Program-made: the position numbers and the translations under genes
Part shown: in pieces, positions 20,807 through 30,040 of the stretch
How positions within the stretch are numbered: position 1 is the first letter of the stretch
Layout: each line of letters begins with the position of its first letter
Assembly (NCBI GenBank): GCA_037349105.1
Contig: JAYJMM010000018.1
Location: forward strand, 62,001 to 126,000
From: Limnomonas spitsbergensis
Lineage: Eukaryota; Chlorophyta; Chlorophyceae; Chlamydomonadales
Reading direction: 5' to 3'
DNA: 64,000 nucleotides
The notes under the pieces: generated by a model
Told to the model about the DNA's origin: nothing
Database searches by the model: none
The model's input: only the letters and a program-made list of their open reading frames with translations

Positions 20807-21784
20807 CTAGAGTTCTAAATTGCAATAGCCAATCAGTTCTATTTGAGGAACCTTCCACAAATTAAGCCAGCTCTGGAGAAACGTTTCAAGACTTGCCAGA
20901 AAAATCCCAGGGCAGTGGCTTATGCTATTTTCATCTAGCTCCGTAATTGGCGAGGACCTTGGACTGATTCCGGATGGGGCTGCGGTCCCCATGCGCCGTT
21001 GCGCTGGGGCCTTAGTCTTCAAGGTAACATCCTCCACAGCCGATCTTGCGGGCGAAAGCAGCGTCTCTGTTGAAGGCCCATGAGTGAACTCATGCAACCA
21101 GAGTAGGTAACACTTGAAGTAGGTGGCCTTTTCTGTTGACAGCGTGGTAAGGATAGCGGTGCTCCAATTTGCACAGTTGCGCTTGACGGTTGGGCTCCAG
21201 AACGTCTGCAAGTCTAAGATCAGGATCCCTGACAAAGGAATTCAGATCAATTGCAAGGCAGTAGGCGCACAGATGTTGCACCAATAATTCCTTAACCAGT
21301 GAGCAACAATACCAACAGCAACAACGTCAAATGTAACAGGGATGCCCATACGCTCATATAATTTAGTAAATGATTCACGCATATCAGCAGATTGACCCTT
21401 GGCGAATTGTACTGTTGTGTTCTCTAAAAAATAAACCACAGGAGCTTGATGAACTTGTAGAGCTTGAGTCGTACCCAATATCTTGAGAAGTGGGAAGAAA
21501 GTCAGACTTTTAGTACCATGTAGTCCAGTTTTTAACCCAACAGAAGAAAGGTCGGAACACATAAATCCTGCATACAGCAGCCATTGACACCCGTCTAAAG
21601 AGCCGATGTTAAGAAGATATGACTCTTGGATCTTGTATACATCCTGCGGAAGGTCAGTGAAGGAATTGAGGCACACATCTTTATTTAAAAGTGTAGGATA
21701 TTGCTGGCGGAGTAATCTTACTCTATGCATTGCTATCTTTCTAGCAGAAGAGTCTGAATCGCAATAAAAGTATCGGTTGATTTA
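20807..21784 (-). pseudogene. DNMT3-like cytosine-C5 methyltransferase domain in the split-direct-repeat element
   Basis: The minus-strand frame from about 21780 reads INRYFYCDSDSSARKIA (motif II region, like QYLYADTSATMREIA of copy 2), then LRQQYPTLL and DLPQDVYKI. Motif IV is YAGFMCSDLSSVG (~21560), with the catalytic Cys but Met for Pro. Motif VI is VVYFLENTTVQF (~21420) and motif VIII AHWLRNYWCNI (~21290). A frameshift at ~21270 leads to LADVLEPNRQAQ and VLPTLVA, matching VDDILDEGSRAH and LPCLMAT of copy 2. A last frame holds PITELDENS, a possible motif IX. Motif I is not seen upstream, where stops occur. It would methylate cytosine in DNA if intact; as read it is truncated and frameshifted, unless splicing repairs it. 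Confidence 0.7.
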
Positions 21785-21840
21785 AATTCCATTACGTGAC
21801 AGTCATCTGAACTGCGAAAATTTCTAGCGACGGTCAACAT

Positions 21841-22500
21841 TCATGAGGCTGTCAGCTTCGGACTGCACAGCCACCAGCTCTGATAAAAGGCATAGTCAGT
21901 GTGGCGACCTTTGACAAAGCTAAGGACAACTCTGAAAACCTCCATTTCCTCATCGAAAACATGGCCCGGGGACAGAGCAGCCACCTAATTAGGCGCCTTT
22001 GCTGAAATAGCAACACAGTCCTCTCCGAAACGGGTCGACTGCTCATGCCAGAATTCAATCACGGCCTCCGCATCCTGAGCTACTCTATAGAGGTGGAGAA
22101 GCTGTGAGGGAATTTGATCCCATTCAACAGGGGTTCCCATTGAGATCCCCAGCTCTCTAGCGCGAAAGAATTGCGAATAGCCACCAGCTGGGCCATTGCT
22201 GGAGCTTCCGGCAATTGGAAGCAAGCCTAATGCTAGGTCCGGGGTCCTCGACATGTGAGGGCCCACGGTTGCTAAGGGAGCCTCCAACATTTAGAGACTC
22301 ACCAATGAAGCTGGGGCCCCCGACATATGGGGGCCCTTCAACTCTTCTGGAACCTCCGACAGGTGGAGGATTCACAGGGCTCTGGCCTCCGACAAATGGA
22401 GGCACAAAAGCTGTTATGCCGGAGTTTCCGACAGGTGGAGACTCACGGCGTGGCCCGGGGCCCCCGACACGTGGGGGCCCAGGGCGCATCCCGGAGCCCC
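21841..22500 (-). pseudogene. Repeat-containing ORF upstream of the MTase
   Basis: The 22489-22157 minus frame is built from imperfect 13-14 residue repeats with PPxVGG cores (22240-22500, DNA unit about 42 bp with CCCCGACA..GTGGGG-type dyads). The adjacent frame (22290-21985) continues with protein-like sequence: YSQFFRARELGISMGTPVEW and QLLHLYRVAQDAEAVIEFWH. It meets a TAG and reads on as VFDEEMEVFRVVLSFVKG to a TGA at about 21841. The segment lies between the 506-aa ORF and the MTase in the same orientation, so it probably belongs to the same polyprotein or transcript. No family recognised. Confidence 0.4.
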
Positions 22501-23955
22501 CTAAAGATGGGGACCACGCTAAACCAGAACAAAACTCATAACCAGCGAACTGTCTAATATTTGCATTGCCCAGTTAGCTAACCTGTTTCTTTCTTGGTTC
22601 TTGATTTTATTCTTTTTAGCAAGATGATGCTGCTGCTGCTGCTGGGATAGGTGATGCTGCTGCACATCAGGGTCAACAGAGCCTCCCATTTTAAGTCCCA
22701 GTACATCCCCAGCTCTTGTAGGACTGCAGTACATGGCGTTCTACTAGCCTGAGTAATCTTTCGGTTGCCTTAACAGTATCGTCAAACAAAGCACATATAA
22801 ACTGCACTTGAGAAAGTACGCGACGAGGGTTAACTACACCAGTTTGGGGAGTCTGAAGTAGTACTTTGCAGGCACACAGTAGTATTATGCAGAAGCTTGC
22901 TCAATACGTTGTGCGCTGCGGTGTGCGCTGCATTCGGTTGGCGATTGATTACTCACTGGACCATTCTGCACATGGGAGAAACCATGGGTAGGGAAAAGTT
23001 TTAAGCAAAGAGCATGAATAAAGCATGCATATGTACAGACATCCCCCCCCCAGCTCTGAGCTGTGACCATAAACCAGCTCTGAGCTGAACAATAGGCATG
23101 CTTAGCAGTGATGCATGAGACTGCATTTATAACAGTCCTATCATGAATTAGGAGTTAGTGTTTGCGAATCTGTCTACTGAAAAAGACAGCAAAATACGGT
23201 AGGTGTATCATTTATGGTCAACATCCAAGTGTGAACCAGGAGTACGTACAACTAGGTGTGAACACGCAAGTATGAGCAGGTGTTTACCACCAGATGATGC
23301 AATATTTTATATGTGTGAACATTCAGGGGCGTACCACCAGTGTGAACAAGCAGGTAGTAACCAGCAGGTATGAACACGTTGTTCGTATCAACAGGATGTA
23401 CAGCATAGCAGATGGCAATACACATCGTACATATCTCTTAGAGAGTCAATCAAAGACGAGAAGGCAAGAACGACAGCGGCATTATAACTAGCTTAGAGGC
23501 ACCAGCCAACTGCTATAACGGGCAGTGCTACTTTCATTGCATGGGTCACCATGCAAGAAGGAAACAAAAGAAATTAACAACCTGACAATGACCAAGGACA
23601 GGTCAACCGAACATCACCATGCCGCTGCCACGCTACCGAAGGTGGGGGCTGTGGGAAACCTTAACCGCTGGTTATCCAAGGCCGCACGAAGAAGGTGTAC
23701 ACCCTGGCTTTGAGTAGGAAGGGAGGGAGCAAGCGTCTCGCAGTGGTCAAGCATCTCGCAGAGGACAAGCATCTGGCAGTGATCATGCATCACAAATGGG
23801 GTAGAGACGGGTCCGAACTGACCACATTCACTCACACCCTGACCGGTGTCAATTCACATCTGGCTAAGCTCCGACTTCGCAATGCTCTGTGCGGATGAAA
23901 GTGTGAACTGGTTCGGATCACACCCTGCATGGTCCACATTTTCAACCGACTTGTT
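22501..23955. other. Internal region without recognisable coding
   Basis: This holds a short CTG-type microsatellite (22622-22665), degenerate GTGTGAAC-based short repeats (23225-23390) and three 18-bp tandem units (23731-23784, unit like AAGCATCTCGCAGAGGAC). Here an autonomous element of this type would be expected to carry RT, RNase H and recombinase; none is visible in any frame. Confidence 0.5.
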
Positions 23956-25476
23956 TCAGTGCTTGGATCGATGGGGCATTGGCGTCTGACCATGCGTGAC
24001 AGGATTTTTAATTTCAAATGGAGGTTTGCTTTGCTCAAAGCACAGCTCAGAAGCCATTGAAACCTGTCTTCTCGGCCCCCATGATTTCATAATAAAATTC
24101 CCACTCTGTCGGTGTACCTCATACACCATGCGCACCGGAGTCTCTAAGCCTGAGGAAATCTCACTGAGCTCTTCTGTTTCAATGACATGCTCTTGACTGA
24201 CCGGGTAACTGTCCAAGGAAGTCTCAGCTCTATGCCCCGTAGGTTGAAGACTTCCACCCGGGTCATCCTGGGGACGGGTGTCTCTGTCTTGAATGTTAGG
24301 GACATTAGTGTGTTTGTCTAGGTCTGTCCCAAACAAACCATTCACCTTTGAAGCCGTGAATGACCAAAGTCGTGGGGCACTGTCAATCAGGATGGGCCCG
24401 GAGGAACGCGGCATATTGTTGCCCTCTCCACCTCGTGTGGTCTCGTACTTCTCAAAGGAATCAGTTTCCTGCGTGGGCTTGGCTTTGGAGGAGCACACAT
24501 TGATGATGTCATGCGTAGGGGGATGTGTGGACAAGGGAGTTTCTGAGTAAATCACTGTTTGTAAGCCGATGGTGCTCTCACCACGCTCGTCTGACCTCCT
24601 AGACGTCGTAAATGTCATAGCAGTTTGAATTGGACGATCAATTCTTTTCGTCTCACTTTCTATGTGGGTCTCGAAGCAGGGGTTCCAATAAGCATTATCC
24701 GGCCAGACAAATGGAGTGTTAGCGGGAGGGCTATAGCCCATGGGGTGTAGCATTATTGAGCCGGGTCCAACCAGTGAATCCTCGCACTTATCATTATCAT
24801 CAGCATTGGACATGAACCACAAACCTGATGAATGCATGATACAGCTTGCGTGCTCTGGCTCCTCATGTGCCTTAACCTCAGAAGGCATATATGCATGGTT
24901 ATTAATGGGAGCATCAACTATCACCTCAAGTGCCATGTTGGTTGGAGCCAGACCTACGACTATGTTCTCAGTGCGCGTGTGTGCAATGCTGAGCATGGGT
25001 GCATCACACATTGGCTCCTCAAGCGCCGTAATAACTGGAGTCAAATCTGCATGGATCTGCATGGCAGTTTCGATTCCTGCTTCCTCATGCGACGTGACAA
25101 CGGGAGTCAAATATACACGGTTGTTCAACAAGTTCATGGCCGAAAGTTTGCAGAGCTCGTACGCATGCCGCTCAGAACCTTCCCGCCCCACTTCCTTGTG
25201 CAAAGCAAGCACAACTTCAACCTGTGCCTTGATATGCACTCTTTTCTGCTCCTTTATCCTAATTTGCTCCTCTAAATCCTGAATATGCTTGACCCGGTCA
25301 GCCATCCAACTGTAATGTTTATCTTTTGGTCCAAAATCCATGAAAGCAGTCCTGACTGTTGACATGAAAGGTACCAGAATACTGAAGATAACTCCTTTGC
25401 GATCGATCAAATGGTCGACAGACGATTTCTGGCACCTACTTGAGTCGACTCTTAGAGTCGACCTGTTTACAGACAA
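23956..25476 (-). CDS. 506-aa ORF of the split-direct-repeat element, possible Gag
   Basis: It starts 31 bases inside repeat A1, the usual place for a first retroelement ORF. The N-terminus (MSVNRSTLRVDSSRCQK) leads to a predicted coiled coil at residues ~60-100 (HIQDLEEQIRIKEQKRVHIK). Residues ~115-215 contain imperfect ~30-residue repeats with cores LTPVVTSHEEA, LTPVITALEEP, LAPTNMALEV and MPSEVKAHEEP. The remaining half is Ser/Thr/Pro-rich and probably disordered. There is no zinc knuckle or catalytic motif. The long open frame in otherwise stop-rich DNA suggests recent selection. Gag-like structural protein is an inference from position and coiled coil only. Confidence 0.6.
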   Translation of the reverse strand: MSVNRSTLRVDSSRCQKSSVDHLIDRKGVIFSILVPFMSTVRTAFMDFGPKDKHYSWMADRVKHIQDLEEQIRIKEQKRVHIKAQVEVVLALHKEVGREGSERHAYELCKLSAMNLLNNRVYLTPVVTSHEEAGIETAMQIHADLTPVITALEEPMCDAPMLSIAHTRTENIVVGLAPTNMALEVIVDAPINNHAYMPSEVKAHEEPEHASCIMHSSGLWFMSNADDNDKCEDSLVGPGSIMLHPMGYSPPANTPFVWPDNAYWNPCFETHIESETKRIDRPIQTAMTFTTSRRSDERGESTIGLQTVIYSETPLSTHPPTHDIINVCSSKAKPTQETDSFEKYETTRGGEGNNMPRSSGPILIDSAPRLWSFTASKVNGLFGTDLDKHTNVPNIQDRDTRPQDDPGGSLQPTGHRAETSLDSYPVSQEHVIETEELSEISSGLETPVRMVYEVHRQSGNFIMKSWGPRRQVSMASELCFEQSKPPFEIKNPVTHGQTPMPHRSKH

Positions 25477-25507
25477 CTGGAGGTGCGACCAGTCGGACTA
25501 TTTCTTT

Positions 25508-26785
25508 CTTAGAAAAGTGCTGTGACTTCAGGAATATGACAGATTCCTGATCACTGCTGTTGAGACTCGAATCCCAGCTGTAAACCTGGGGATCAGTCGA
25601 TCTATTAAAGATAAGTATCCCCTGGACTACTTACCTGACTATTCTCTACTGTTGACAAGATTGCCTGATGGGTCGACCCTTCCGAAGGTGACTGTAGCAG
25701 CAGTTGTAGTACACTGGTGACAGGGTGCGATGATCTTCAGTGGGAAGTCGCTTGTAGGCGATCTTCAGATGGGGAGACTCGTTTGATGATCTATCAAGGA
25801 GTCGACTTGGAGCCTCTGGACTGGCTGTTGATGAAGTATTGATGGAGTTGGTGATGGTAAACCAGCTAGAAGGCTGGAGAATGCCTGATAAGGGCCGAAA
25901 TATCAAGAGAAGACCTCCAAGACTAAGCAGTGTTTGTGCTTGCTTAGACTGAAGGGTCGAACAGTGTTTGTGCTTGTTCTGTATGATGGATCGATATTCG
26001 AGCAGTGTTTGTGCTTGCTGGAATAAAGTGAGCAGTGTTTGTGCTTGCTCGATGAGGAGTGACTATGTAACTTCAGATTAAAGGGTGATTACGAAATCAG
26101 GGCTTCAAGTCAGGGGTCTACAAACCGGCCGGTTCCCGGGCAGAATTGGACAAAAGAAAAAAAAAGCCGGGGAAAAGCGAGAGGGGGGTTCCGGCGAAGC
26201 CGGAAAAAAAAGGGGGGAGTATGAATGTTTTCCGGCTGTGGTGATTTGGGGCCGGAGGCCCACAAACTCTTATCCGGCTCTTTTCTCCCCGGTTGTTCCA
26301 GTTTTATGCCCTTTAACATATTCTCAGCTAGACATTATGTCTAGTGGTTCTAGAAAGCGGCAGATCGGTAGCAAAGCCTTCAGCTTCGACATGTGGTCGT
26401 TAGACAAAGCGAAGGAGCCACGTCTCGAAGTCGAGGAGCCACGTCGCGAAGTCGAGGTTGAGATCGACCTCACCGAAACAGCCCCAGCCGAATTGCTGGT
26501 ATTAGAGCCGAGGTCTTTGCTGGGTTTGAGCTGGTTAAGGGTTACATGTTTGACCGTCTAGAGCAGTTCGGCAAGTTCAAGTGAGAAAGAAATAGTGGCA
26601 GCAGAAAACCAAGCAGCCACTAAGAAGAAGGCTAAAGTGTGAAAATACACACTTCTCTGATATCCAGAGAAAACACAAAAGTGTAACTGCAACAGCAGTT
26701 CCGTAAACAGAGTTCAACTGCAGGAATCCTTAAACAAGGAACTGATAATTCAGTAATACGCGCGGTGCGCTACATCAGCATGACA
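25508..26785 (-). repeat. Terminal repeat A1, interrupted by a 472-bp insertion
   Basis: 25508-26110 and 26583-26785 together match A2 (19538-20349). Differences visible by eye are few: a small deletion near 25703, single-base changes near 25728 and 26091, and a few near 26625-26680. The left edge CTTAGAAAAGTG and the right edge AGCATGACA coincide exactly with those of A2. The B sequence is absent on the outer side, as expected for A1 in a split direct repeat. Confidence 0.85.
26111..26582 (+). mobile_element. Inserted transposon-end-like fragment with short ORF
   Basis: TTCAAGT occurs on both sides (26104-26110 and 26576-26582), while A2 has it once. The insert begins CAGGGGTCTACAAACCGG, resembling hAT-type termini (CAGGGGT), but the right end lacks the matching inverted repeat. 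It holds GC-rich dyads (CCGGCGAAGCCGG) and an ORF from 26338: MSSGSRKRQIGSKAFSFDMW, then acidic Glu/Val repeats. A change of frame near 26505 allows AEVFAGFELVKGYMFDRLEQ to continue to a TGA formed at the insertion edge. Possibly the 5' end and first exon of a DNA transposon. The class is uncertain. Confidence 0.5.
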
Positions 26786-27118
26786 TACATCTTGTGTCTG
26801 GAATCACCTGAATCGCTGAGAACACCACATTTCATGTGCCATAGAAAACCACCTGAAAAACCTATGGAAGGACCAATTGAGTCACCATTGAGTCACCACT
26901 GAATCCTGCTGCCACGCAAGTTACTTTTCTAATGGCGAAGTCTCTTAAGGACAGGACAATATTATTTTGCGCAATATGGCCTCATGTTCTACAATCATGC
27001 CACTTGACACAATGTCATCATCGTGCAGCAGACATGCATTGGTATGCAGCACATGCAGCGTTGTAACACAATGTATGCATGTCATGCTGGGATTGCACTA
27101 CACAGGATACTACCTAGA
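26786..27118. other. Intergenic DNA
   Basis: AT-richer, with short TCACC/GAGTCACCA repeats near 26877-26898. No convincing gene. Confidence 0.4.
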
Positions 27119-27487
27119 TCAGAAGACATCGCTGCTCATGTTGCGCTGCTGCGCGTTATGGCCTTCATATGCAATCTCAGATGCCATGTCTGCCTGAACT
27201 TCCGCTTGGCAGTGCAGCACATTCGGTGCATCTGGAATTGGGAAGCTGTCTGCATCGTACACAACAAGGCTAGGCATCAGCATATGTTGCCTTTCAGCCA
27301 CTGTACCGTCACGCTCCTTCGCAGCCGCTTGCATGTCGAGCACGCCAGCATCCCAGGCCTCGTCATCAGAAACGCCTGTCTCTGCAAGTTCGCCGAAGTA
27401 GCGGTCTGAGGGGTTGTGGCAGTCAAAAATCGTGTTGACATCATCCAGCGAGACGGCCCTGCAGGGGACACGCAATGTCAGGTTCAC
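27119..27487 (-). CDS. Orphan exon-like ORF
   Basis: The 122-aa minus frame has protein-like composition: RAVSLDDVNTIFDCHNPSDR, then an acidic helix (ETGVSDDEAWDAGVLDMQAA) and MLMPSLVVYDADSFPIPD, ending SSDVF and a stop. Its start lies close to the hairpin-rich sequence at 27520. I do not recognise the family. It could be one exon of a larger gene or a captured transposon fragment, since neither neighbour continues it. Confidence 0.35.
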   Translation of the reverse strand: MNLTLRVPCRAVSLDDVNTIFDCHNPSDRYFGELAETGVSDDEAWDAGVLDMQAAAKERDGTVAERQHMLMPSLVVYDADSFPIPDAPNVLHCQAEVQADMASEIAYEGHNAQQRNMSSDVF

Positions 27488-27509
27488 ACTTCATTGAACA
27501 ACTCAGGGA

Positions 27510-27980
27510 AGTGACGCCGGGCCCGGCGCCGGGGAAAATGGGCCGAAGGCCCATTTTCGCAGGGTATTCTGCGAACCCCTTTCCGGCGTCAGCCGGGGAA
27601 AATGGGGGTTCAGCTGACTATACCCCGGCGTCAGCCGGGGGGATTTCATCTCTGACCAGACCCTCCCCGGCAAATCCTTTCTTGAAATGACGGACACCAA
27701 CTCAGATTGCGACGTCGAGATGATCGATCGCACAGAACCTGCTAGAGAACCCCCTCCCGCGAAGAAGGCAAAGGGCAATACCGGTGTTATGTCCTGGCTC
27801 ACGCGGATCGCAGTGCCTCAGCCAGCAACGACAGTGATCCCTGCGAAAGCCTCTGAGTTGCTGGAGGGCCTTGAGTTGCGCTTTGGCAATCTGGAAGTAT
27901 TGGACGCATTCGCGGCATTTGACCCGCTTTACTATCTGGGCATGGGTGATGACGTCTTGGTCTCGCACTTCCACTCTTGA
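27510..27980 (+). pseudogene. Hairpin-rich leader and 97-aa ORF, transposon-like fragment
   Basis: Two adjacent perfect hairpins: arms AAAATGGGCC / GGCCCATTTT (27535-27557, loop GAA) and TTCGCAG / CTGCGAA (27556-27575). CCGGCGTCAGCCGGGG occurs at 27583 and again at 27627. The ORF from 27687 reads MTDTNSDCDVEMIDRTEPAR, a basic PPPAKKAKG, then MSWLTRIAVPQP and a helical end, stopping at 27978-27980. In layout (GC-rich dyads, then an acidic/basic N-terminal exon with an aromatic motif) it resembles the insert at 26111-26582. It abuts the truncated 5' end of retroelement copy 2. Family not recognised. Confidence 0.4.
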
Positions 27981-28034
27981 GTTTGCCACAGGAAGCCCAC
28001 TTCAGTGGCACAACCTTTTTCGATCGCCTCCCAC

Positions 28035-28490
28035 CAAGATTAGCCAGGTGGAGCTGGAAATCTCCTGGAGGGAGGGGCCGGAAGGCCGGGGCCCGCCAAC
28101 CGTGCCAACACCGCCAGCCCCTGCAGGGCCGCAGCCCAGCCCCAGACAGCAGCCAGCCTGCAGGGGCCTCCTACCTTGCACAGCCTTCAGAGGGCTCCTG
28201 GCTTGCCTCTGCCACCTGGCGCTGGTGTGGCTCCTACTCTCCTGCCTCCCCGGGGCGCAGGCCAGCGGACGAGGCGTGCGAGGAGGAGGCTTCACGGCAG
28301 GGCAAGGAGCGTTCGTGTGCAGCAGGGAAGCAGCTGCCAAGCTGGAGCATGGATGGCTGCACCCACCGGTGGATATGCCCGCCACTTGGCCCAACCGCCA
28401 GCACAGCACCTGGGACCAGGGCACCTCCAGTGCCGGGCCGCTAACGGCGGCAGGGGAGCCGCTGGCAGGGGGCGTCATCGACATGTGCTA
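28035..28490 (+). pseudogene. Pre-RT ORF with signal or membrane segment (copy 2)
   Basis: It reads QVELEISW (copy 1: RLELSFSG), a Pro-rich stretch, then the hydrophobic segment LLACLCHLALVWLLLSCLPG ending GAQA. The conserved block QGAFVCSREAAAKL with GWLHPP follows, then VIDMC and a TAG where copy 1 has VIDMFQ. The TAG separates it from the RT frame, which continues in register as SGGVVDAPPEYVKAKEGWLL. A signal-peptide-like n/h/c layout is visible; whether the product enters the secretory path is unknown. Confidence 0.5.
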
Positions 28491-30040
28491 GTCCGGAGGG
28501 GTGGTGGACGCACCCCCCGAGTACGTCAAAGCTAAGGAGGGGTGGCTGCTCGGGAAGCACCCCGACTTTACCGGCGAGCAGCAGGAGCAGCTGGAGCAGA
28601 GCCTGCGGGACCGCCTGGGGGCGTTCGCCTACTCCATGCTAGAACTGCCAGGCTACTGCGGGGCACAGGGTGAGTTTACGCTGGCCCTAGAAGATGAGCA
28701 CAGCTCGTGCTTTCAGAAAGCCAGGGACCTGCCGCCCCCTAAAGCCGCCATCTTCAAAGAAAAGTGCCAGCCCATGATTGAGGCAGGCATCATTGTCAGG
28801 GTCCCCCAGGGAGGGCCCATCAAGTTTGCGGCCAACTCGGTCGTAGCGGCCAAGAAGTGTGCCGAGACGGGCCAGTGGTCAGACCACCGCATTGCGCATG
28901 ACATGAGGAGAATGAACCTCCGCACTGCCAAGCAGGAGTTTGCCATCCCCAGGATGGAAACTATCTTTCAGAACCTGGGCACAGCTAAAGTGTTTAGCAA
29001 GGTGGATCTGAGGTCAGGGTTCATGCAGATCCCCATCAAGGTCGAGGACCAGCCTAAAACGGCTTTTTGGATGGGCCCAGAACTCTGGATGTACACAAAG
29101 TTGAACTTTGGGCTGCGCAACGGGCCTCCCTTCTTCCAGCGTATGATGGAAGAAGAGATCGCCAGGGCAGGCCTGAGCTCCTTCTGTGTTGCATTCATAG
29201 ACGACCTACTGGTGTACAATGATACGCCTGCAGAGCACATCAGGCATGTAGAACTCATACTGGACATGCTCCACGGGGTGGGGCTGAGAGCGCACCCTGA
29301 CAAGTCCATGTTTGGGTGTGCCACGGTGGAGTACCTCGGCCACAACGTTTCGGCCCACGGACTCACACCGCACGCAGCCAAAATAGCGGCTGTCATGGCC
29401 CTGCCTGAACCCGCATCGGTCAAAAACATTCAGGAGGTCATGGGATTCCTGAACTTCTACCGGTGCTACATCCCGGATTTCTCCAAAAAGGCCGCATGCA
29501 TCAACGCCCTGCTTGTCAAGGGGGTCCCGTTTGTGTGGGGCCCCGAGCAGTCCCAGGCGTTTCAGCTGATCAAACTGAGATGTGCGAAGGCGGCAGGGTG
29601 CTGCGCAGGCCTGACTACAGCGGAACGGGGCCAGATGGCATGGGGCCACCGAGGCCGTTCCTGCTGTACACCGACTTCTCTAAACAGGGTATAGGGGCGG
29701 TGCTGGGGCAGTGCGACGACAGCGGCAGCAGGGAGTACATGGTAGCCTGCACTTCCCGTTCCCTGAACAAAAGCGAGAAGAACTACTCGTCGTTCCAGGG
29801 GGAAATGCTTGCCGCAGTGTACGCTGCCCGCACGTAGCGCCATATGCTCTTTGGGTGCAAAGTGCATTTGGTCACGGACCACGAACCCCTCACCTACCTC
29901 ATGGATAATCAGGCCCTAGTGGGGCAGCACGCCCGTTGGGCGCTCATGCTCCAGGAGCTTGACATTACCATTGTCCACCGGTCAGGGGCCTGCCACCAGA
30001 ACGCAGAAATCCCGTCTAGGTCCCCCCTCCCGTCCTCTGA
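28491..30040 (+). pseudogene. Reverse transcriptase - RNase H (copy 2)
   Basis: The frame 28491-29694 covers the full RT: linker FTGEQQEQLEQSLRDRLGAF, FSKVDLRSGFMQIPI, LNFGLRNGPPFFQ, FIDDLLVYND (catalytic DD), VEYLGHNVSAHGLTPHAAK and IQEVMGFLNFYRCYIPDFS. One missing base near 29570 moves the reading to the next frame, which gives RNase H: FLLYTDFSKQGIGAVLGQCD, FQGEMLAAVYA. A TAG at 29835-29837 stands where copy 1 has Tyr. The frame resumes at 29838 with RHMLFGCKVHLVTDHEPLTY and ends the domain near HRSGACHQNAEIPSR (~30020). With three lesions this copy cannot make an intact enzyme. Confidence 0.9.

Larger units (their letters stand above)
19456..26785 (-). mobile_element. Split-direct-repeat retroelement (PAT/Ngaro-like layout) carrying an MTase domain, no RT seen
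   Basis: Read on the minus strand the order is A1 (26785-25508), internal DNA (25507-20436), B1 (20435-20352), A2 (20349-19538), B2 (19539-19456). B1 and B2 match base for base over 84 bp; A1 and A2 are nearly identical except for a 472-bp insertion in A1. A1-internal-B1-A2-B2 is the split direct repeat plan of PAT and Ngaro elements of the DIRS order, which transpose through a tyrosine recombinase rather than a DDE integrase. The A end begins TGTCATGCTG. Internal ORFs are also on the minus strand: a 506-aa protein near the 5' end and a C5-methyltransferase near the 3' end. No RT, RNase H or recombinase was found, so it appears non-autonomous. Close repeat identity implies recent movement. 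Confidence 0.7.

Noticed and set aside
19456..26785. Ordinary LTR retrotransposon with A as LTR
   Set aside because: The B-A-B arrangement on one side only and absence of B outside A1 do not fit two simple LTRs. The outer edges also lack an obvious short target duplication.
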